A stretch of DNA of 64,000 nucleotides from the NCBI RefSeq assembly GCF_006385685.1, contig NZ_VFRP01000006.1, positions 1-64,000 of the forward strand, read 5' to 3'. The notes below the pieces were generated by a model that saw nothing but the letters and a program-made list of their open reading frames with translations, did no database searches and was not told the origin of the DNA. This stretch comes from Amaricoccus solimangrovi (GTDB lineage Bacteria > Pseudomonadota > Alphaproteobacteria > Rhodobacterales > Rhodobacteraceae). This document shows positions 1 through 9,795 of this stretch, one piece after another (position 1 is the stretch's first letter; each line of letters begins with the position of its first letter). A program made the position numbers and the translations under genes.

Positions 1-768
1 TCGGAGACCGGCCGGTTCTTCATGCGCGTGAGCTTCGTCTCCGAGGAGAAGGCCGATCTCGCCTCGCTGCGCGAGGGGTTCGACGCGGTGGCGGAGCCCT
101 TCGGGATGACCTGGGCGATCCATGACGAGAGCGACCGGATGAAGGTCATCATCATGGTTTCGCGCTTCGGCCACTGCCTGAACGACCTGCTCTACCGCTG
201 GCGGATCGGCGCGCTGCCGATCGACATCGTCGCGGTGATCTCGAACCACCTCGATTATCAGAAGGTCGTCGTGAACCATGACATCCCCTTCCACTACATC
301 AAGGTGACGAAGGAGAACAAACCGGAGGCCGAGGCGCGCCAGATGGCGATCGTGCGCGAGACCGGCGCCGAACTCATCGTGCTCGCGCGCTACATGCAGG
401 TGCTCTCGGACGCGATGTGCAGCGAGATGTCGGGCCGGATCATCAACATCCACCACTCCTTCCTGCCGAGCTTCAAGGGCGCGAACCCCTACAAGCAGGC
501 GTTCGAGCGTGGCGTGAAGCTCATCGGCGCGACCTCGCACTACGTCACCGCCGACCTCGACGAGGGGCCGATCATCGAGCAGGACATCATCCGCGTCACC
601 CACGCGCAGTCGCCCGACGACTACGTGAGCCTCGGCCGGGACGTGGAAAGCCAGGTGCTCGCCCGTGCGATTCACGCCCATATCCACCGCCGCTCCTTCC
701 TGAACGGCAACAAGACCGTCGTCTTCCCGGCCTCGCCCGGCTCCTTCGCCTCCGAACGGATGGGCTGA
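1..768 (+). CDS. purU: Formyltetrahydrofolate deformylase, 5'-truncated by the window edge
   Basis: It hydrolyses 10-formyl-THF to formate and THF in the cytosol. The reading frame is open from base 1, so the start and most of the N-terminal ACT domain lie outside the window; the residues before the first visible Met (SETGRFFM) match the end of that ACT domain. The formyltransferase-fold domain follows, with the NIHHSFLPSF motif carrying the catalytic Asn and His, and the later DLDEGPII segment carrying the catalytic Asp. It is convergent with a dimethylglycine/sarcosine dehydrogenase whose GcvT-like domain loads one-carbon units on THF, so the likely role is THF recycling during methylated-amine catabolism rather than purine synthesis. 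Identification is firm; the pathway role is inferred from context. Confidence 0.93.
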   Translation, partial: SETGRFFMRVSFVSEEKADLASLREGFDAVAEPFGMTWAIHDESDRMKVIIMVSRFGHCLNDLLYRWRIGALPIDIVAVISNHLDYQKVVVNHDIPFHYIKVTKENKPEAEARQMAIVRETGAELIVLARYMQVLSDAMCSEMSGRIINIHHSFLPSFKGANPYKQAFERGVKLIGATSHYVTADLDEGPIIEQDIIRVTHAQSPDDYVSLGRDVESQVLARAIHAHIHRRSFLNGNKTVVFPASPGSFASERMG

Positions 769-796
769 GCGTCCCGCCCGCGAGAGGTCCCCACGG

Positions 797-829
797 AAAG
801 GGCCGGAGCATCGGATGCTCCGGCCCTTT
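797..829. terminator. Bidirectional hairpin terminator between purU and the dimethylglycine dehydrogenase
   Basis: A near-perfect inverted repeat, AAAGGGCCGGAGCAT with its complement around a CGG loop, is flanked by A-run and T-run ends. It therefore works as a rho-independent terminator in both directions. It lies between two convergent stop codons (768 and 860). Confidence 0.85.
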
Positions 830-859
830 CGCCTATCCGCGATGCCTTCTCGCGCCGCC

Positions 860-3271
860 TCAGCCCAGCAGGCGGCTGTTCGCGGGATCGTAGACCGAAT
901 CCGCGCCCACGCGCGCCGCGTAGGTCTCGGTCAGCACGCTCACCTGCACCGCGTCGCCGGGCGAGAGATCCGTCGCGCCGACCCAGGCCACGGCGAGCAT
1001 TTTCCCCGAGCGCCAGCCCATGCCGCCCGAGGTCACGTACCCGATCAGCTCGCCGTTTCTCAGCACCGGCTCGGTTCCCCAGCAGGGCGGCGCCTCGGGC
1101 GCGATCTCGAGCGTGACGTAGCGCTTCGGCGGAACAACGCCGCGCAGCGCGTCCACCGCGGCCCGGCCGATGTAGTCCTTCCCGCGCGAACAGAAGCGCT
1201 CCAGCCCCGCCGCCGACGGCGTGACCTCGGCGGTCAGCTCCGCGCCCCAGCCGCGGTAGCCCTTCTCGATGCGCAGCATGCCGAGGGCCCGGGTGCCCAG
1301 CAGCACCATGCCGTGATCGGACCCGGCCGCGACGAGAGCGTCGAACAGCGGCTTCTGCCGGACCATCGGGCAATGCAGTTCCCAGCCGAGTTCGCCGGAG
1401 AAGCTGACGCGGATCGCCCGGCAGCGCGCGCTCCCGATCTCGACCACTTTCGAAGTCATGAGCGGGAAGTCGTCGAACGCCCCGTCGGACAGCCGGTTGA
1501 GGAGCGCGCGGCTGTTCGGCCCCGCCACGCCGAGCACCGCCGTGGCGTCGGTGACGTTCTCGATTGTCACCTCGAAGCCCGCGGCGTGGCTGTCGAGCCA
1601 GCGCTGGCAGATCAGCACGCCCGTGGTCGCGCAGACGAGATAGAAGCTGTTGTCGGCCTCCTTCGTGATGGTGACGTCGGCGATGATGCCCCCACGCTCG
1701 TTGAGCAGGAGCGACAGCGCGACCTTGCCCGCGGCCCCGGGCACCTTGGCCGAGCCCACGCGGTCGAGGAAGGCGGCCGCGTCGCGCCCCCGGACGCGCA
1801 GCTTGCCATAGCTCGACATCTCGCTCAGCCCGCACCCCTCGGCCATCGCCTTGGCCTCGCGGCCCACGTGCTCCCACCAGTTCGGGCGGTGGAAACTCGG
1901 CTCGTCCTTCGGGGCGACGCCTTCGGGCGCGTACCACAGCGGTCGCTCCCAGCCGAACGCCTGCCCCATCACCGCGCCCCGGGCCAGCAGGTCGGTATGG
2001 ATCGGCGTGACCTTCTGGTCGCGGCCGCTCGCGCGCTCGAGCTGCGGATAGATGATCTCGTAGCGGATCGGGAAGATCTCGTAGGTGCGTTCGCGGGCGA
2101 ACTCGCGGGTCGTCCAGTCGCCGTAACGGGCGACGTCGATGAAGTGAAGATCACGCTCGGGCTCGCCCTCGAGGATCCACTGCGACATCGCCAGCCCGAT
2201 GCCGCCCCCCTGCGCGATGCCGCCCAGAAAGCCGCAGGCGACGAAGAAACCCGGCACGCCGGGCATCGGGCCGATCATCGGACGGCCGTCCGGCGCGAAG
2301 CTGATCGCGCCGTTCACGATCCGCCGGATGCCGGCCGTCTCGAGCGAGGGAATCCGGTCGTAGATCGCGCCCAGCACGTCGGACAGTCGGTCGATGTCGT
2401 TCTCGAACAGCTCCTGACCGAAGCTCCAGGGCGCACGGCCGTGGCCCCAGGCACGGCGACAGTCCCGCTCCCACGGCCCGAGCAGCAGGCCCTTGCCTTC
2501 CTGACGCAGGTAGTACTGGCTGTCGGTATCGCGGATCATCGGCAGCTCGCAGTCGAGCGCGGCGACTTCGGGCATCGCCTCGGTGACGAGATAATGATGC
2601 TCCATGTTGGTGATCGGCAGCGTCGTCCCGACCATCTCCGCGACCTCGCGCGCCCAGAAGCCCGCGCAGTTCACCAGGATCTCGCATTCGAAGACCGCGT
2701 CGCCCGCGGTCAGCCGCCAGTGACCGGACGGCAGCCGGGTGATGCCGTCGACCTGCGTCCCACGCCGGATGCGCCCCCCGTACTTGCGCGCGCCGGCTGC
2801 CAGACCCATGGTCACCGAATAGGGATCGACGTAGCCTTCCTCGGGATCCCACGCGCCACCGACGAGGCCATCCGTATTCATCAGCGGGTATTTCGCCTTG
2901 ATCTCGCCCGGCGTCACCAGTTCATATTCGAGACCGAGCGCGCGGAACTTGCCCGCGAGGTGCCGGAATTCCTCCATCCGCTCCCGCGTCTGTGCCAGGA
3001 AGAAGCCACCCACGACATGCGATCCGACCTCCTGCCCGACTTCTTCCGCGAGTCCGTCGTAGAGCCTGAGCGAATAGGCCTGCAGCGCCGAGAGATTGGC
3101 ATAGGCGCTTTGCGTATGGACATTTCCCGCCGCGTGCCAGGTCGCGCCGGCCGTCAGCTCGCGCCGCTCCAGCAGCAGCGCGTCCTTCTCGCCCGCCTTC
3201 GCGAGGTGGTAGAGCGTCGATACGCCGACGATGCCGCCGCCGATGATGATGATCCTGGCATGCTCAGTCAT
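860..3271 (-). CDS. Dimethylglycine/sarcosine dehydrogenase: FAD oxidoreductase fused to a GcvT-like aminomethyltransferase domain
   Basis: An 803-residue two-part enzyme. The N-terminal part is a DAO-type FAD domain with the dinucleotide motif GGGIVG (residues 11-16) and TWHAAG, whose His46 matches the histidine that carries covalent FAD in dimethylglycine dehydrogenases. A linker domain and a C-terminal GcvT-type THF-binding domain follow from about residue 400. The family oxidatively removes N-methyl groups and passes formaldehyde to THF as 5,10-methylene-THF. The start chosen is MTEHARIIIIGGG, just before the Rossmann motif; the longer frame upstream codes for no domain and would overlap the divergent regulator's start. 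Substrate (dimethylglycine or sarcosine) cannot be fixed from sequence alone. Confidence 0.88.
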   Translation of the reverse strand: MTEHARIIIIGGGIVGVSTLYHLAKAGEKDALLLERRELTAGATWHAAGNVHTQSAYANLSALQAYSLRLYDGLAEEVGQEVGSHVVGGFFLAQTRERMEEFRHLAGKFRALGLEYELVTPGEIKAKYPLMNTDGLVGGAWDPEEGYVDPYSVTMGLAAGARKYGGRIRRGTQVDGITRLPSGHWRLTAGDAVFECEILVNCAGFWAREVAEMVGTTLPITNMEHHYLVTEAMPEVAALDCELPMIRDTDSQYYLRQEGKGLLLGPWERDCRRAWGHGRAPWSFGQELFENDIDRLSDVLGAIYDRIPSLETAGIRRIVNGAISFAPDGRPMIGPMPGVPGFFVACGFLGGIAQGGGIGLAMSQWILEGEPERDLHFIDVARYGDWTTREFARERTYEIFPIRYEIIYPQLERASGRDQKVTPIHTDLLARGAVMGQAFGWERPLWYAPEGVAPKDEPSFHRPNWWEHVGREAKAMAEGCGLSEMSSYGKLRVRGRDAAAFLDRVGSAKVPGAAGKVALSLLLNERGGIIADVTITKEADNSFYLVCATTGVLICQRWLDSHAAGFEVTIENVTDATAVLGVAGPNSRALLNRLSDGAFDDFPLMTSKVVEIGSARCRAIRVSFSGELGWELHCPMVRQKPLFDALVAAGSDHGMVLLGTRALGMLRIEKGYRGWGAELTAEVTPSAAGLERFCSRGKDYIGRAAVDALRGVVPPKRYVTLEIAPEAPPCWGTEPVLRNGELIGYVTSGGMGWRSGKMLAVAWVGATDLSPGDAVQVSVLTETYAARVGADSVYDPANSRLLG

Positions 3272-3362
3272 GGGATGTCTTGTCGTGCTCCGGTCGCGGC
3301 CCGGTGTCCCCGCCCGATGGGAGACTCGATCCAGCCGCCGCGCGGCATGACCCTGACTCCAT

Positions 3363-3381
3363 GCGTTTCCCAAGTAAACGC
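3363..3381. promoter_or_regulatory. Candidate operator between the dehydrogenase and the first RpiR regulator
   Basis: A perfect inverted repeat, GCGTTT-N7-AAACGC, sits in the 137-bp divergent intergenic region. The AT-rich stretch TGTAACATTTGTTTC follows at once, immediately before the regulator start. The position suits binding by the adjacent RpiR protein and control of both divergent genes. Inference only. Confidence 0.4.
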
Positions 3382-3408
3382 TCTTTGTAACATTTGTTTC
3401 TATGGACC

Positions 3409-4308
3409 ATGATGGGCGACAGCGACACCGCGTTGAACGACAAGATCCGCGCACGGGCCGACGAGCTCACACCGGGCATGCGCCGGGTTGCCGAATGGAT
3501 CTCGCGCAATCAGGAGGAGGTCGCGTTGCGCTCGCTCCGCCAGCTCGCGCAGCGCATCGGGGTCAGTCCGCCTACCATCACCCGACTGACGCGGGTGCTT
3601 GGATACGCCAGCTTCGACGAACTCCAGCAGGATTGCAGGAAACTGCTCCGCTCGAGGAGCCGCTACGCCGCGCAGGCCGATCGGCTTCGCCACGGAACGC
3701 CGGACAATGCCGCGCCGGCGGGACTGCTCAACGCGGCGACGCGGTCGGCGATCGACGGCCTCGCCGACATGGCCCGGATTACCCCCGACGCGGCGCTCGA
3801 AACCGCCGCGCGGCGCCTTCTCGCCGCCCGGAGCGTCTGGTTCGTCGGCTCGATGAGCTCGGGCGCGGTCGCCCGCTACGGCGCCTACATCGCATCGCTC
3901 GCCTTTCCGAACTGGCACGAGGCGGACCTCGATTCGATGGCAAGCCTCGCGACGCTCGGGCCCGAGGACATGGTCTTCGCCATCGCCATCTCGCCATACG
4001 CCGCCAGGACCATCACCGCGCTCGAGATCGCCCGGGCGCGGGGGGCCGGCGTCATCGGAATTTCGGACAGCCCGCTGTCGCCGGTCTCGGAAATTTCCGA
4101 ACAACATTTCCTGGTCGCCACGGACACACCGGGCTTCTTCTCGAGCTATGTGCAGCCGTTCCTCCTGGTCGAGACGCTGATCGCGCTTGCGATCTCGCGC
4201 TCGGGTTCCTCCGTGGGTGATCGGATCGCGGCGGTCGAAACCGCCCTGCGGGCAAGCGGGCTCTACTGGAACCGCCCGGGCTCCTCGCAGCCGAGAGCGC
4301 CGGACTAG
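3409..4308 (+). CDS. MurR/RpiR-family transcriptional regulator (HTH plus SIS)
   Basis: About 300 residues. The N-terminal RpiR-type helix-turn-helix spans roughly residues 20-80 (LRQLAQRIGVSPPTITRLTRVLGY). The C-terminal SIS domain, normally a sugar-phosphate or related ligand sensor, covers about 115-260 (WFVGSMSSGAVARYGAY through SPLSPVSE). Two ATG codons in tandem (3409 and 3412) are possible starts; a TTG further upstream at 3394 has no better ribosome site. It is divergent from the dimethylglycine dehydrogenase, so it probably controls methylated-amine use. It is one of three RpiR paralogues within 8 kb. Confidence 0.85.
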   Translation: MMGDSDTALNDKIRARADELTPGMRRVAEWISRNQEEVALRSLRQLAQRIGVSPPTITRLTRVLGYASFDELQQDCRKLLRSRSRYAAQADRLRHGTPDNAAPAGLLNAATRSAIDGLADMARITPDAALETAARRLLAARSVWFVGSMSSGAVARYGAYIASLAFPNWHEADLDSMASLATLGPEDMVFAIAISPYAARTITALEIARARGAGVIGISDSPLSPVSEISEQHFLVATDTPGFFSSYVQPFLLVETLIALAISRSGSSVGDRIAAVETALRASGLYWNRPGSSQPRAPD

Positions 4309-4384
4309 GCGCGCCGGGTTCGCAAACTGACCAGTGGCTGAGCCTTGCGCCCAAGAAGCAGGCAGACGGGTCACGGCGGGCTGA

Positions 4385-4426
4385 AACAGATGTAAAAAAA
4401 CTCGCTCCTCTCAGGTTTCATCTGTT
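4385..4426. promoter_or_regulatory. Inverted repeat operator candidate upstream of the second RpiR gene
   Basis: The 8-bp arms AACAGATG (4385-4392) and CATCTGTT (4419-4426) are perfect complements, 34 bp centre to centre, in the 177-bp gap before the regulator at 4486. The arms would lie on the same helix face to within about a third of a turn. A site for autoregulation or for control of the downstream importer is plausible but not shown. Confidence 0.4.
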
Positions 4427-4485
4427 CCAAAGACTTCGCGGATCGGTAACGATCGTTCCAGACCCGACTCACACTGGACGATTCG

Positions 4486-5391
4486 ATGACCGCCTCGAGT
4501 TCGTTGCACCAGACGCTTGGACAGAAGCTCCCGGATCTCAGCCCGACCCTGCGGCGGGCGGCGGGGTTCGTGATGAAGCGTCCCGAAGAGGTCGCGACCT
4601 ATTCCCTGCGCCATGTCGCCCGCCAGGCCGAGTTGCCGCCGCAGACCTTTTCCCGCCTCGCGCGCGCCATCGGCTGCGAGACCTACGACGAGCTGCGCGA
4701 GATGTGCCGCGCCGAGTTCCGGCTGCGCTCCGCGCGCTTCGCGGACCGCGTGCTCGGCTTCCTCGAAGGCGGCGATGACACGCAGGCCGCGCGGCCCGGG
4801 ACGCGGGAGCCGCTCCTCGTTAGGCACGCGGCGGCGACGATCTCGAACATACAGAGCCTTCTGGAATCCGTCGATCTGGAGCGGCTCGAGGCCACGGCCG
4901 AGCAGCTCGCCCGCGCGCGGCGGGTGGCCCTGCTGGGATCGCTCAGCTCGGCGGTGATCGCGGATTACCTGGGCTACGTCTGCGGCATGGCGCTGCCGAA
5001 CTGGACGGTGCTGGGCCGCGGAGGTCCGCTTTCCGGCCAGATCATCGATCTCGGTCCGGAAGACGCGGCGATCGTGCTGGGCTTCGAACCTTTCGCCCGA
5101 CGCACGATCCGGGGCGCCCGGCTGATCGCGGAGCAGGGCGCGCGGCTCGTCTGCGTCACCGACAGCCACTCCTCGCCGCTGACGGAGGTCGCGGGCGAGG
5201 TCTTCTGGGTGCGGACGGCGAGCCCGCAGTTCTTCCCCTCGCAGGCCGCCGTCATGGTGCTGGTCGAAACCCTGATCGGCCTCGTCGTGCGCCGCGCCGG
5301 AGCGCGCGCCCAGGAGCGGCTCGCGCGGATCGACCTCACCAACGCCACGCTTCACGAGCACTGGAGCGACGAGATCGACCGACCCGACTGA
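4486..5391 (+). CDS. MurR/RpiR-family transcriptional regulator
   Basis: 301 residues with an N-terminal RpiR HTH (about residues 15-75, containing LRHVARQAELPPQTFSRLARAIG) and a C-terminal SIS domain (about 120-270, containing ALLGSLSSAVIADYLGY and VTDSHSSPLTE). It lies 109 bp upstream of, and on the same strand as, an amino-acid type ABC importer, so it is the likely local regulator of that importer. The sensed ligand cannot be told from sequence. Confidence 0.86.
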   Translation: MTASSSLHQTLGQKLPDLSPTLRRAAGFVMKRPEEVATYSLRHVARQAELPPQTFSRLARAIGCETYDELREMCRAEFRLRSARFADRVLGFLEGGDDTQAARPGTREPLLVRHAAATISNIQSLLESVDLERLEATAEQLARARRVALLGSLSSAVIADYLGYVCGMALPNWTVLGRGGPLSGQIIDLGPEDAAIVLGFEPFARRTIRGARLIAEQGARLVCVTDSHSSPLTEVAGEVFWVRTASPQFFPSQAAVMVLVETLIGLVVRRAGARAQERLARIDLTNATLHEHWSDEIDRPD

Positions 5392-5500
5392 TCCCGCCCG
5401 CTCGCGCGCCCCGCTGGATGGCCCGAGGGGCGCGACGCGGGCTTGCAGGACGAAACGCCGAACCACTGCCAATCCCCCACGCAAAGGAAGGATCCGACGA

Positions 5501-6391
5501 ATGACCGTGAACCACACGCAGCGCTGGCTCAGGAACGGCGCGCTCGCGTTCGGCCTCGCCGCGCTGACCGCGCTGCCGGCCGCCGCCGATACCCTTGACG
5601 ACATCATCGCCAACGGCAAGCTCGTGGCTGGCGTCAAGACCGACTACGCCCCCTGGGGGATGCGGGATGCCAACGGCGAGATCGTCGGCATGGAAATCGA
5701 CATGATCAACGATTTCGCAAAGCGCATCGGCGAGCAGGCCGGCAAGGAGATCGAGGTCGAACTCGTGCCTGTCGTGGCCTCGAACCGGATGCAGTTCCTC
5801 GAGCAGGGGCGCATCGACGTGATGATTGCCACGATGAACGACCTGCCGGAGCGCCGGAAGATCATCGGCATCGTGCAGCCCGACTACTATTCCTCGGGCG
5901 TCGCCATCCTCGCCCGCGAGGGAAGCGGCATCGACGGCTGGGACAGCCTCGAAGGAAAGAAGATCTGCGCGATCCAGGGCAGCTGGTACGTCAAGGACTA
6001 CGGCCTGAAGAACGGCGCCGACATGGTGGTCTTCCCCGGTGTTCCGGAGGTCGAGAGCGCGATCCTGGAAGGCCGCTGCGACGGCTGGCTCTACGACGAC
6101 TCGGCCTTCGTGCCGCGCAAGGTGAACGAGCCGGAGAAATGGGCGGATTACGAGATTGCGACGCCGGTGGTGGCCGACGCGCCGTGGGGGGCCGCCGTCC
6201 GCCTCGATGATCGCGATGCCCCTCTGGGCAAGGCGCTCTCGGCGGCGATCATCGACTGGCACACTTCCGGCTATCTGGTCGAACTCGAGTCCAAGTGGAA
6301 CATCCCGGCGACCGCCTGGCTGGCGAAGATGCATGAAGCCTGCCTCGCCGGCGAGCCGATCTGCGACGATGTGCTCGACGAGGGCGAATAG
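5501..6391 (+). CDS. ABC transporter periplasmic binding protein, amino-acid (family 3) type
   Basis: 296 residues. A Sec signal peptide (basic N-terminus, hydrophobic segment, AAA cleavage region near residues 26-29) precedes a family-3 solute-binding fold (LVAGVKTDYAPWGMRDANGEIVG and EIDMINDFAKRIG). It captures a small substrate in the periplasm for the permease-ATPase genes that follow. The ribosome site AAGGAAGGA lies about 9 nt before the ATG. The substrate is probably an amino acid or a related small amine or amide; exact specificity is unknown. Confidence 0.9.
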   Translation: MTVNHTQRWLRNGALAFGLAALTALPAAADTLDDIIANGKLVAGVKTDYAPWGMRDANGEIVGMEIDMINDFAKRIGEQAGKEIEVELVPVVASNRMQFLEQGRIDVMIATMNDLPERRKIIGIVQPDYYSSGVAILAREGSGIDGWDSLEGKKICAIQGSWYVKDYGLKNGADMVVFPGVPEVESAILEGRCDGWLYDDSAFVPRKVNEPEKWADYEIATPVVADAPWGAAVRLDDRDAPLGKALSAAIIDWHTSGYLVELESKWNIPATAWLAKMHEACLAGEPICDDVLDEGE

Positions 6392-6468
6392 GCCTCTCTC
6401 GCGGGGCGCGCGCCTCTCCCGGGAGGCCGCCCCATCCCACAGGCACCGCGGCTCCCGGGGGGCAGCTC

Positions 6469-7212
6469 ATGCAATCCGTCGAAGACTTCTTCCTCTGGCT
6501 CTACGAGGCGCACGGCATCAACCTCACGATCTTCTCCGACTCGTGGGACCGCGCCCGCTTTCTCGCCGGCATCCTGACCACCATCGAGCTTTCGGTCGTC
6601 TGCATCGTGCTGAGCGTGGTCATCGGCATCGTCGGCGTCTGGCTGCAAGGCACCCGCGCGCGCGCGCCGCGGATGGCCGTCGCCGCCTACATCGCGTTCT
6701 TCCGGGGCACGCCGCCGCTCGTGCAGATGTACTTCTTCTACTTCGCCGTCGATCGCGCCCTGTCGTCGCTCCTGGGCGTGAGCGGCGGACTGGTGTCGAA
6801 CTTCGGCTGGGCGGTGATCTCGCTGTCCTTCTTCGCGGGAGCCTTCAACGTCGAGATCTTCCGCGCGGGCATGAGCTCCGTGCCGGGCGCGACCATCGAG
6901 GCGGCGGAAGCGCTCGCCTACACACGCTTCCAGATCTACCGCCACGTCACGCTTCCCCTGGCGCTGAGGGCGAGCCTGCCGGCGCTGAACTCGAACCTCG
7001 TCAACCTCGTCAAGACGACGACCGTCGCCTACGCGATCGCCGTCCCCGAGACGCTCTACGTCGCCAACCAGATCTGGTCGGACGAGTACAACGTCGTCGA
7101 GATGATGAACGTGGTCTGGGTCACCTACCTGATCCTCGTCGGGATCCTGGTCTGGATGATGCACGCCTGGGAGAAGAACATGCGCATTCCCGGATACGGA
7201 GCGGCGCGATGA
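6469..7212 (+). CDS. ABC transporter permease, polar amino-acid type (first)
   Basis: 247 residues with about five membrane segments and the HisM/GlnP-type EAA loop ([21 protein letters not shown]) that contacts the ATPase. The [17 protein letters not shown] start of the membrane domain is typical of polar amino-acid importers. Its stop overlaps the start of the second permease by 4 nt (ATGA), so the two are translationally coupled and probably form a heterodimeric channel. Confidence 0.9.
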   Translation: MQSVEDFFLWLYEAHGINLTIFSDSWDRARFLAGILTTIELSVVCIVLSVVIGIVGVWLQGTRARAPRMAVAAYIAFFRGTPPLVQMYFFYFAVDRALSSLLGVSGGLVSNFGWAVISLSFFAGAFNVEIFRAGMSSVPGATIEAAEALAYTRFQIYRHVTLPLALRASLPALNSNLVNLVKTTTVAYAIAVPETLYVANQIWSDEYNVVEMMNVVWVTYLILVGILVWMMHAWEKNMRIPGYGAAR

Positions 7213-8120
7213 TCCGCTCCTCCCATCGCGCGGCCGCGAGGAATGGCACCGATCTGCCGGTCATGCTGCCATTCCGGCTCCCGGACCGCGGCGGGCCGGG
7301 TGTCTCCGACTGGGCGGCGCTCGCGGGCGACCGGCGGCTGGCGCCGCTGCTGGCCGGGGTGCTGGCGATCTGGCTCGTGACGGACGCGGCCCTCGCGCAG
7401 ATGCAGGGCGACGCCGATCAGACCGCGTTCCAGACCCTGGTCAAATGGACCCCGATGATGTTCAGCGGCCCCGAGGGGGTCCTCGGCGGCTTCCTCCTCA
7501 ACATCGTCGTCAGCTTCGGCGCGATGGCGATCGGCACGGTGCTGGGCCTCTGGGTCGGCCTCGGCCAGGTGTCGCGCATCGGCCTCGTGCGCGGGGCGAG
7601 CCGGCTCGTCACGCAGATCTTCCGCAACTCGCCCTGGCTGGTCCTGCTGTTCTACGTCATGCTGCTGATGCCCTACAGGGCGCAGGTCTTCGGCCACCCG
7701 CTGGTGCTCGAGGGCTGGTGGAAGGCCACGCTCGCGCTGTCGTTGCCAATCATGGCCAACATCTCGGACATCGTGCGGGGCGCGATCGCCTCCGTCCCGA
7801 CCGGCCAGTGGGAAAGCGCCGAGAGCCTCGCCTTCAGCCGCCGCCAGACGATCTGGCGCATCATCCTGCCGCAATGCATCACCCGGATGATCCCGCCCTG
7901 GATGAACTGGTACTGCATCCTGACGCTGTCGACGCCGCTGATCTCGATCCTCGGCATCTCGGACGCGATGACGCTGACGCAGGACGCGCTCGCCGCCGAG
8001 AACCGCAGCGAATTCCTCATCCCGCTCTACCTTTGGCTGATGAGCTGGTTCTTCCTCTACATCTACCCGATCGCCCTCTTTACGCGCCGGCTCGAGCGTC
8101 GTTTCGCGACCAGGCTCTGA
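7209..8120 (+). CDS. ABC transporter permease, polar amino-acid type (second)
   Basis: 303 residues. The start is the ATG inside the ATGA overlap with the preceding gene, with GGAG about 9 nt upstream; the much longer open frame upstream is a shadow of the binding-protein and first-permease genes. An N-terminal extension with one extra hydrophobic segment ([19 protein letters not shown]) precedes the usual membrane domain with its EAA loop ([21 protein letters not shown]). It partners the first permease. Confidence 0.89.
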   Translation: MIRSSHRAAARNGTDLPVMLPFRLPDRGGPGVSDWAALAGDRRLAPLLAGVLAIWLVTDAALAQMQGDADQTAFQTLVKWTPMMFSGPEGVLGGFLLNIVVSFGAMAIGTVLGLWVGLGQVSRIGLVRGASRLVTQIFRNSPWLVLLFYVMLLMPYRAQVFGHPLVLEGWWKATLALSLPIMANISDIVRGAIASVPTGQWESAESLAFSRRQTIWRIILPQCITRMIPPWMNWYCILTLSTPLISILGISDAMTLTQDALAAENRSEFLIPLYLWLMSWFFLYIYPIALFTRRLERRFATRL

Positions 8121-8143
8121 GCGGCGGAAGAAAGGATGCTTCA

Positions 8144-8890
8144 ATGACCTGGACACCGGACAAGCCCATCGTGTCGCTCAGGAACGTGCGCAAGAGCTTC
8201 GGAGATTTCGAGGTCCTCAAGGGCATCAGCTTCGACGTCATGAAGGGCGAGGTGATCTGCATCATCGGTCCCTCGGGCTCCGGCAAGTCGACGCTGATCC
8301 GCTGCATCAACGCGCTCAACGATATCCAGGAGGGCTCCATCACCCTCGAGGGCCAGGAGGTCCATGATCCGAAGCTCGACAAGCTCGCGCTCAGGCGCAA
8401 GGTCGGCATGGTCTTCCAGCAGTACAACCTCTTTCCCCACAAGACCGCGCTGCAGAACGTGATGATGGCGCCGGTCCTGGTGCTGAGGCAGGACAAGGCG
8501 GAGGTGGAGAAGCGCGCCCGGTCGCTGATGGCCAAGGTGCGGCTTTCGGGCAAGGAAGACAGCTATCCCGGCGAACTGTCGGGCGGCCAGCAGCAGCGCG
8601 TGGCGATCGCGCGGTCGCTCGCCATGAACCCGGACGTGATGCTCTTCGACGAGGTCACCGCCGCGCTCGACCCCGAGACGGTGAAGGAGGTGCTGGTCAC
8701 GATCAAGGCGCTGGCGGAGGAGGGCATGACCTGCATCCTCGTCACCCACGAGATGGGCTTCGCGCGCGAGGTCGCCGACCATATATATTTCACCGACCGC
8801 GGCGTGGTCGTCGAACATGGTCCGCCCGCCGAGTTCTTCGCCAACCCCAAGGACCCGCGCACGCGCGAGTTCCTGGATCAGGTGCTGTGA
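8144..8890 (+). CDS. ABC transporter ATP-binding protein, amino-acid type
   Basis: 248 residues with all nucleotide-binding motifs: Walker [10 protein letters not shown] (about 43-51), Q-loop FQQYNLF, signature LSGGQQQR, Walker B VMLFDE and the H-loop THEM. Highly similar in layout to GlnQ/HisP ATPases. AAAGGA lies 8 nt before the ATG. It is the last gene of the importer operon and is convergent with the nitrilase gene across a hairpin. Confidence 0.93.
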   Translation: MTWTPDKPIVSLRNVRKSFGDFEVLKGISFDVMKGEVICIIGPSGSGKSTLIRCINALNDIQEGSITLEGQEVHDPKLDKLALRRKVGMVFQQYNLFPHKTALQNVMMAPVLVLRQDKAEVEKRARSLMAKVRLSGKEDSYPGELSGGQQQRVAIARSLAMNPDVMLFDEVTAALDPETVKEVLVTIKALAEEGMTCILVTHEMGFAREVADHIYFTDRGVVVEHGPPAEFFANPKDPRTREFLDQVL

Positions 8891-8914
8891 CGCCCGGCGC
8901 CGGACAGCCGGGCG
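8891..8914. terminator. Hairpin between convergent ABC ATPase and nitrilase genes
   Basis: The 8-bp complementary arms CGCCCGGC (8891-8898) and GCCGGGCG (8907-8914) start directly after the ATPase stop codon. The GC-rich stem without a long T-run suggests a weak or rho-assisted shared terminator. Confidence 0.55.
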
Positions 8915-8916
8915 GC

Positions 8917-9795
8917 TCAGCCGAGCGCGAGCGGCAGGCCCGCGTAATCCTCCAGCCGGTCGGCCAGGAACGGGTAGACCTCGCGCGCCTCCGCGAGCGC
9001 CGCGCGCGTCAGGGTGAAGGTCCGGAACGTCTCCTCGGCTCCGAGGTTCTCCGGCGGCGCGGTCTCGTCCACCCAGGGGGCGCAGAACATCGAGGCGCCG
9101 AAGTCCGCGCCCGCGCGGTTGAGGCTCAGCATGTAGACCTGGTTCTCCAGCGCGCGGGTCACGACGAAATCGTGCCAGCTGTAGAACGACAGGTCGTGCG
9201 CGTAGGCGCCGCAATGCAGCAGCAGGTCGACCCCCTGGTCGACGCAGAGCACGCGGCTGAGTTCGGGGATGCGGATGTCGTAGCAGATGATCGGCGCGAC
9301 GCGGAACCCCGCGACCTCCACCACGACCAGCGTCTCGCCGCGCACGAAGAACTCCTTCTCCATCGAGGCGCCGAACTGCGCGGTGTGGATCTTGGCATAG
9401 GCGCCGCGCCGCGCGCCGTCGGGGCCGACGACGACCTGCGTGATCCGGTCTCCGCCCGGCCCCCGGATCGCGGCGCCGTAGACGATGGTCACGCCGTGGC
9501 GTCGCGCCACCCCGGACCAGGTGGCGAAGCTCGGGCCGTCGAGCGGCTCGGCCAGTTCGTCGAGCCGCTCGAACGCCTCGCGCGAGTATTCGATGCTCGA
9601 AAGCTCGGGCAGGACCACGAGGTCGATGGGCTCCGGAGCCTCGGCGAGCCGGCGCGACACCTCGGCCGCGCAGCGCGCGAGGTGGCGGCCCCGGGCGGCC
9701 GCGTCGCGCGTCTCGGGAACCGCGACCTGGCAGGCGAGCAGGCGCAGGGTGGGGCGGCCATCGTCTGAGGAGCCAGCGGTCTTGTCAGTTTTCAT
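8917..9795 (-). CDS. Carbon-nitrogen hydrolase (nitrilase superfamily)
   Basis: 292 residues covering one complete nitrilase fold with the Glu-Lys-Cys triad in order: LPELSS (Glu), YAKIHT (Lys) and IICYDIRIPE (Cys). Such enzymes cleave amides, carbamyl groups or nitriles. Its ATG lies 11 nt inside the end of the upstream RpiR gene, so regulator and enzyme are one coupled operon. That pair is divergent from a dipeptide-type importer, suggesting import and deamidation of one nitrogenous substrate. The substrate itself is unknown. Confidence 0.85.
   Translation of the reverse strand: MKTDKTAGSSDDGRPTLRLLACQVAVPETRDAAARGRHLARCAAEVSRRLAEAPEPIDLVVLPELSSIEYSREAFERLDELAEPLDGPSFATWSGVARRHGVTIVYGAAIRGPGGDRITQVVVGPDGARRGAYAKIHTAQFGASMEKEFFVRGETLVVVEVAGFRVAPIICYDIRIPELSRVLCVDQGVDLLLHCGAYAHDLSFYSWHDFVVTRALENQVYMLSLNRAGADFGASMFCAPWVDETAPPENLGAEETFRTFTLTRAALAEAREVYPFLADRLEDYAGLPLALG

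Noticed and set aside
815-3412. 865-residue plus-strand frame opposite the dimethylglycine dehydrogenase
   Set aside because: The minus frame has clear FAD and GcvT motifs throughout; the plus frame has low-complexity composition and no motif.
6156-7208. Upstream extension of the second importer permease
   Set aside because: It overlaps the binding-protein and first-permease genes in another frame; an ATGA junction gives a natural start at 7209.
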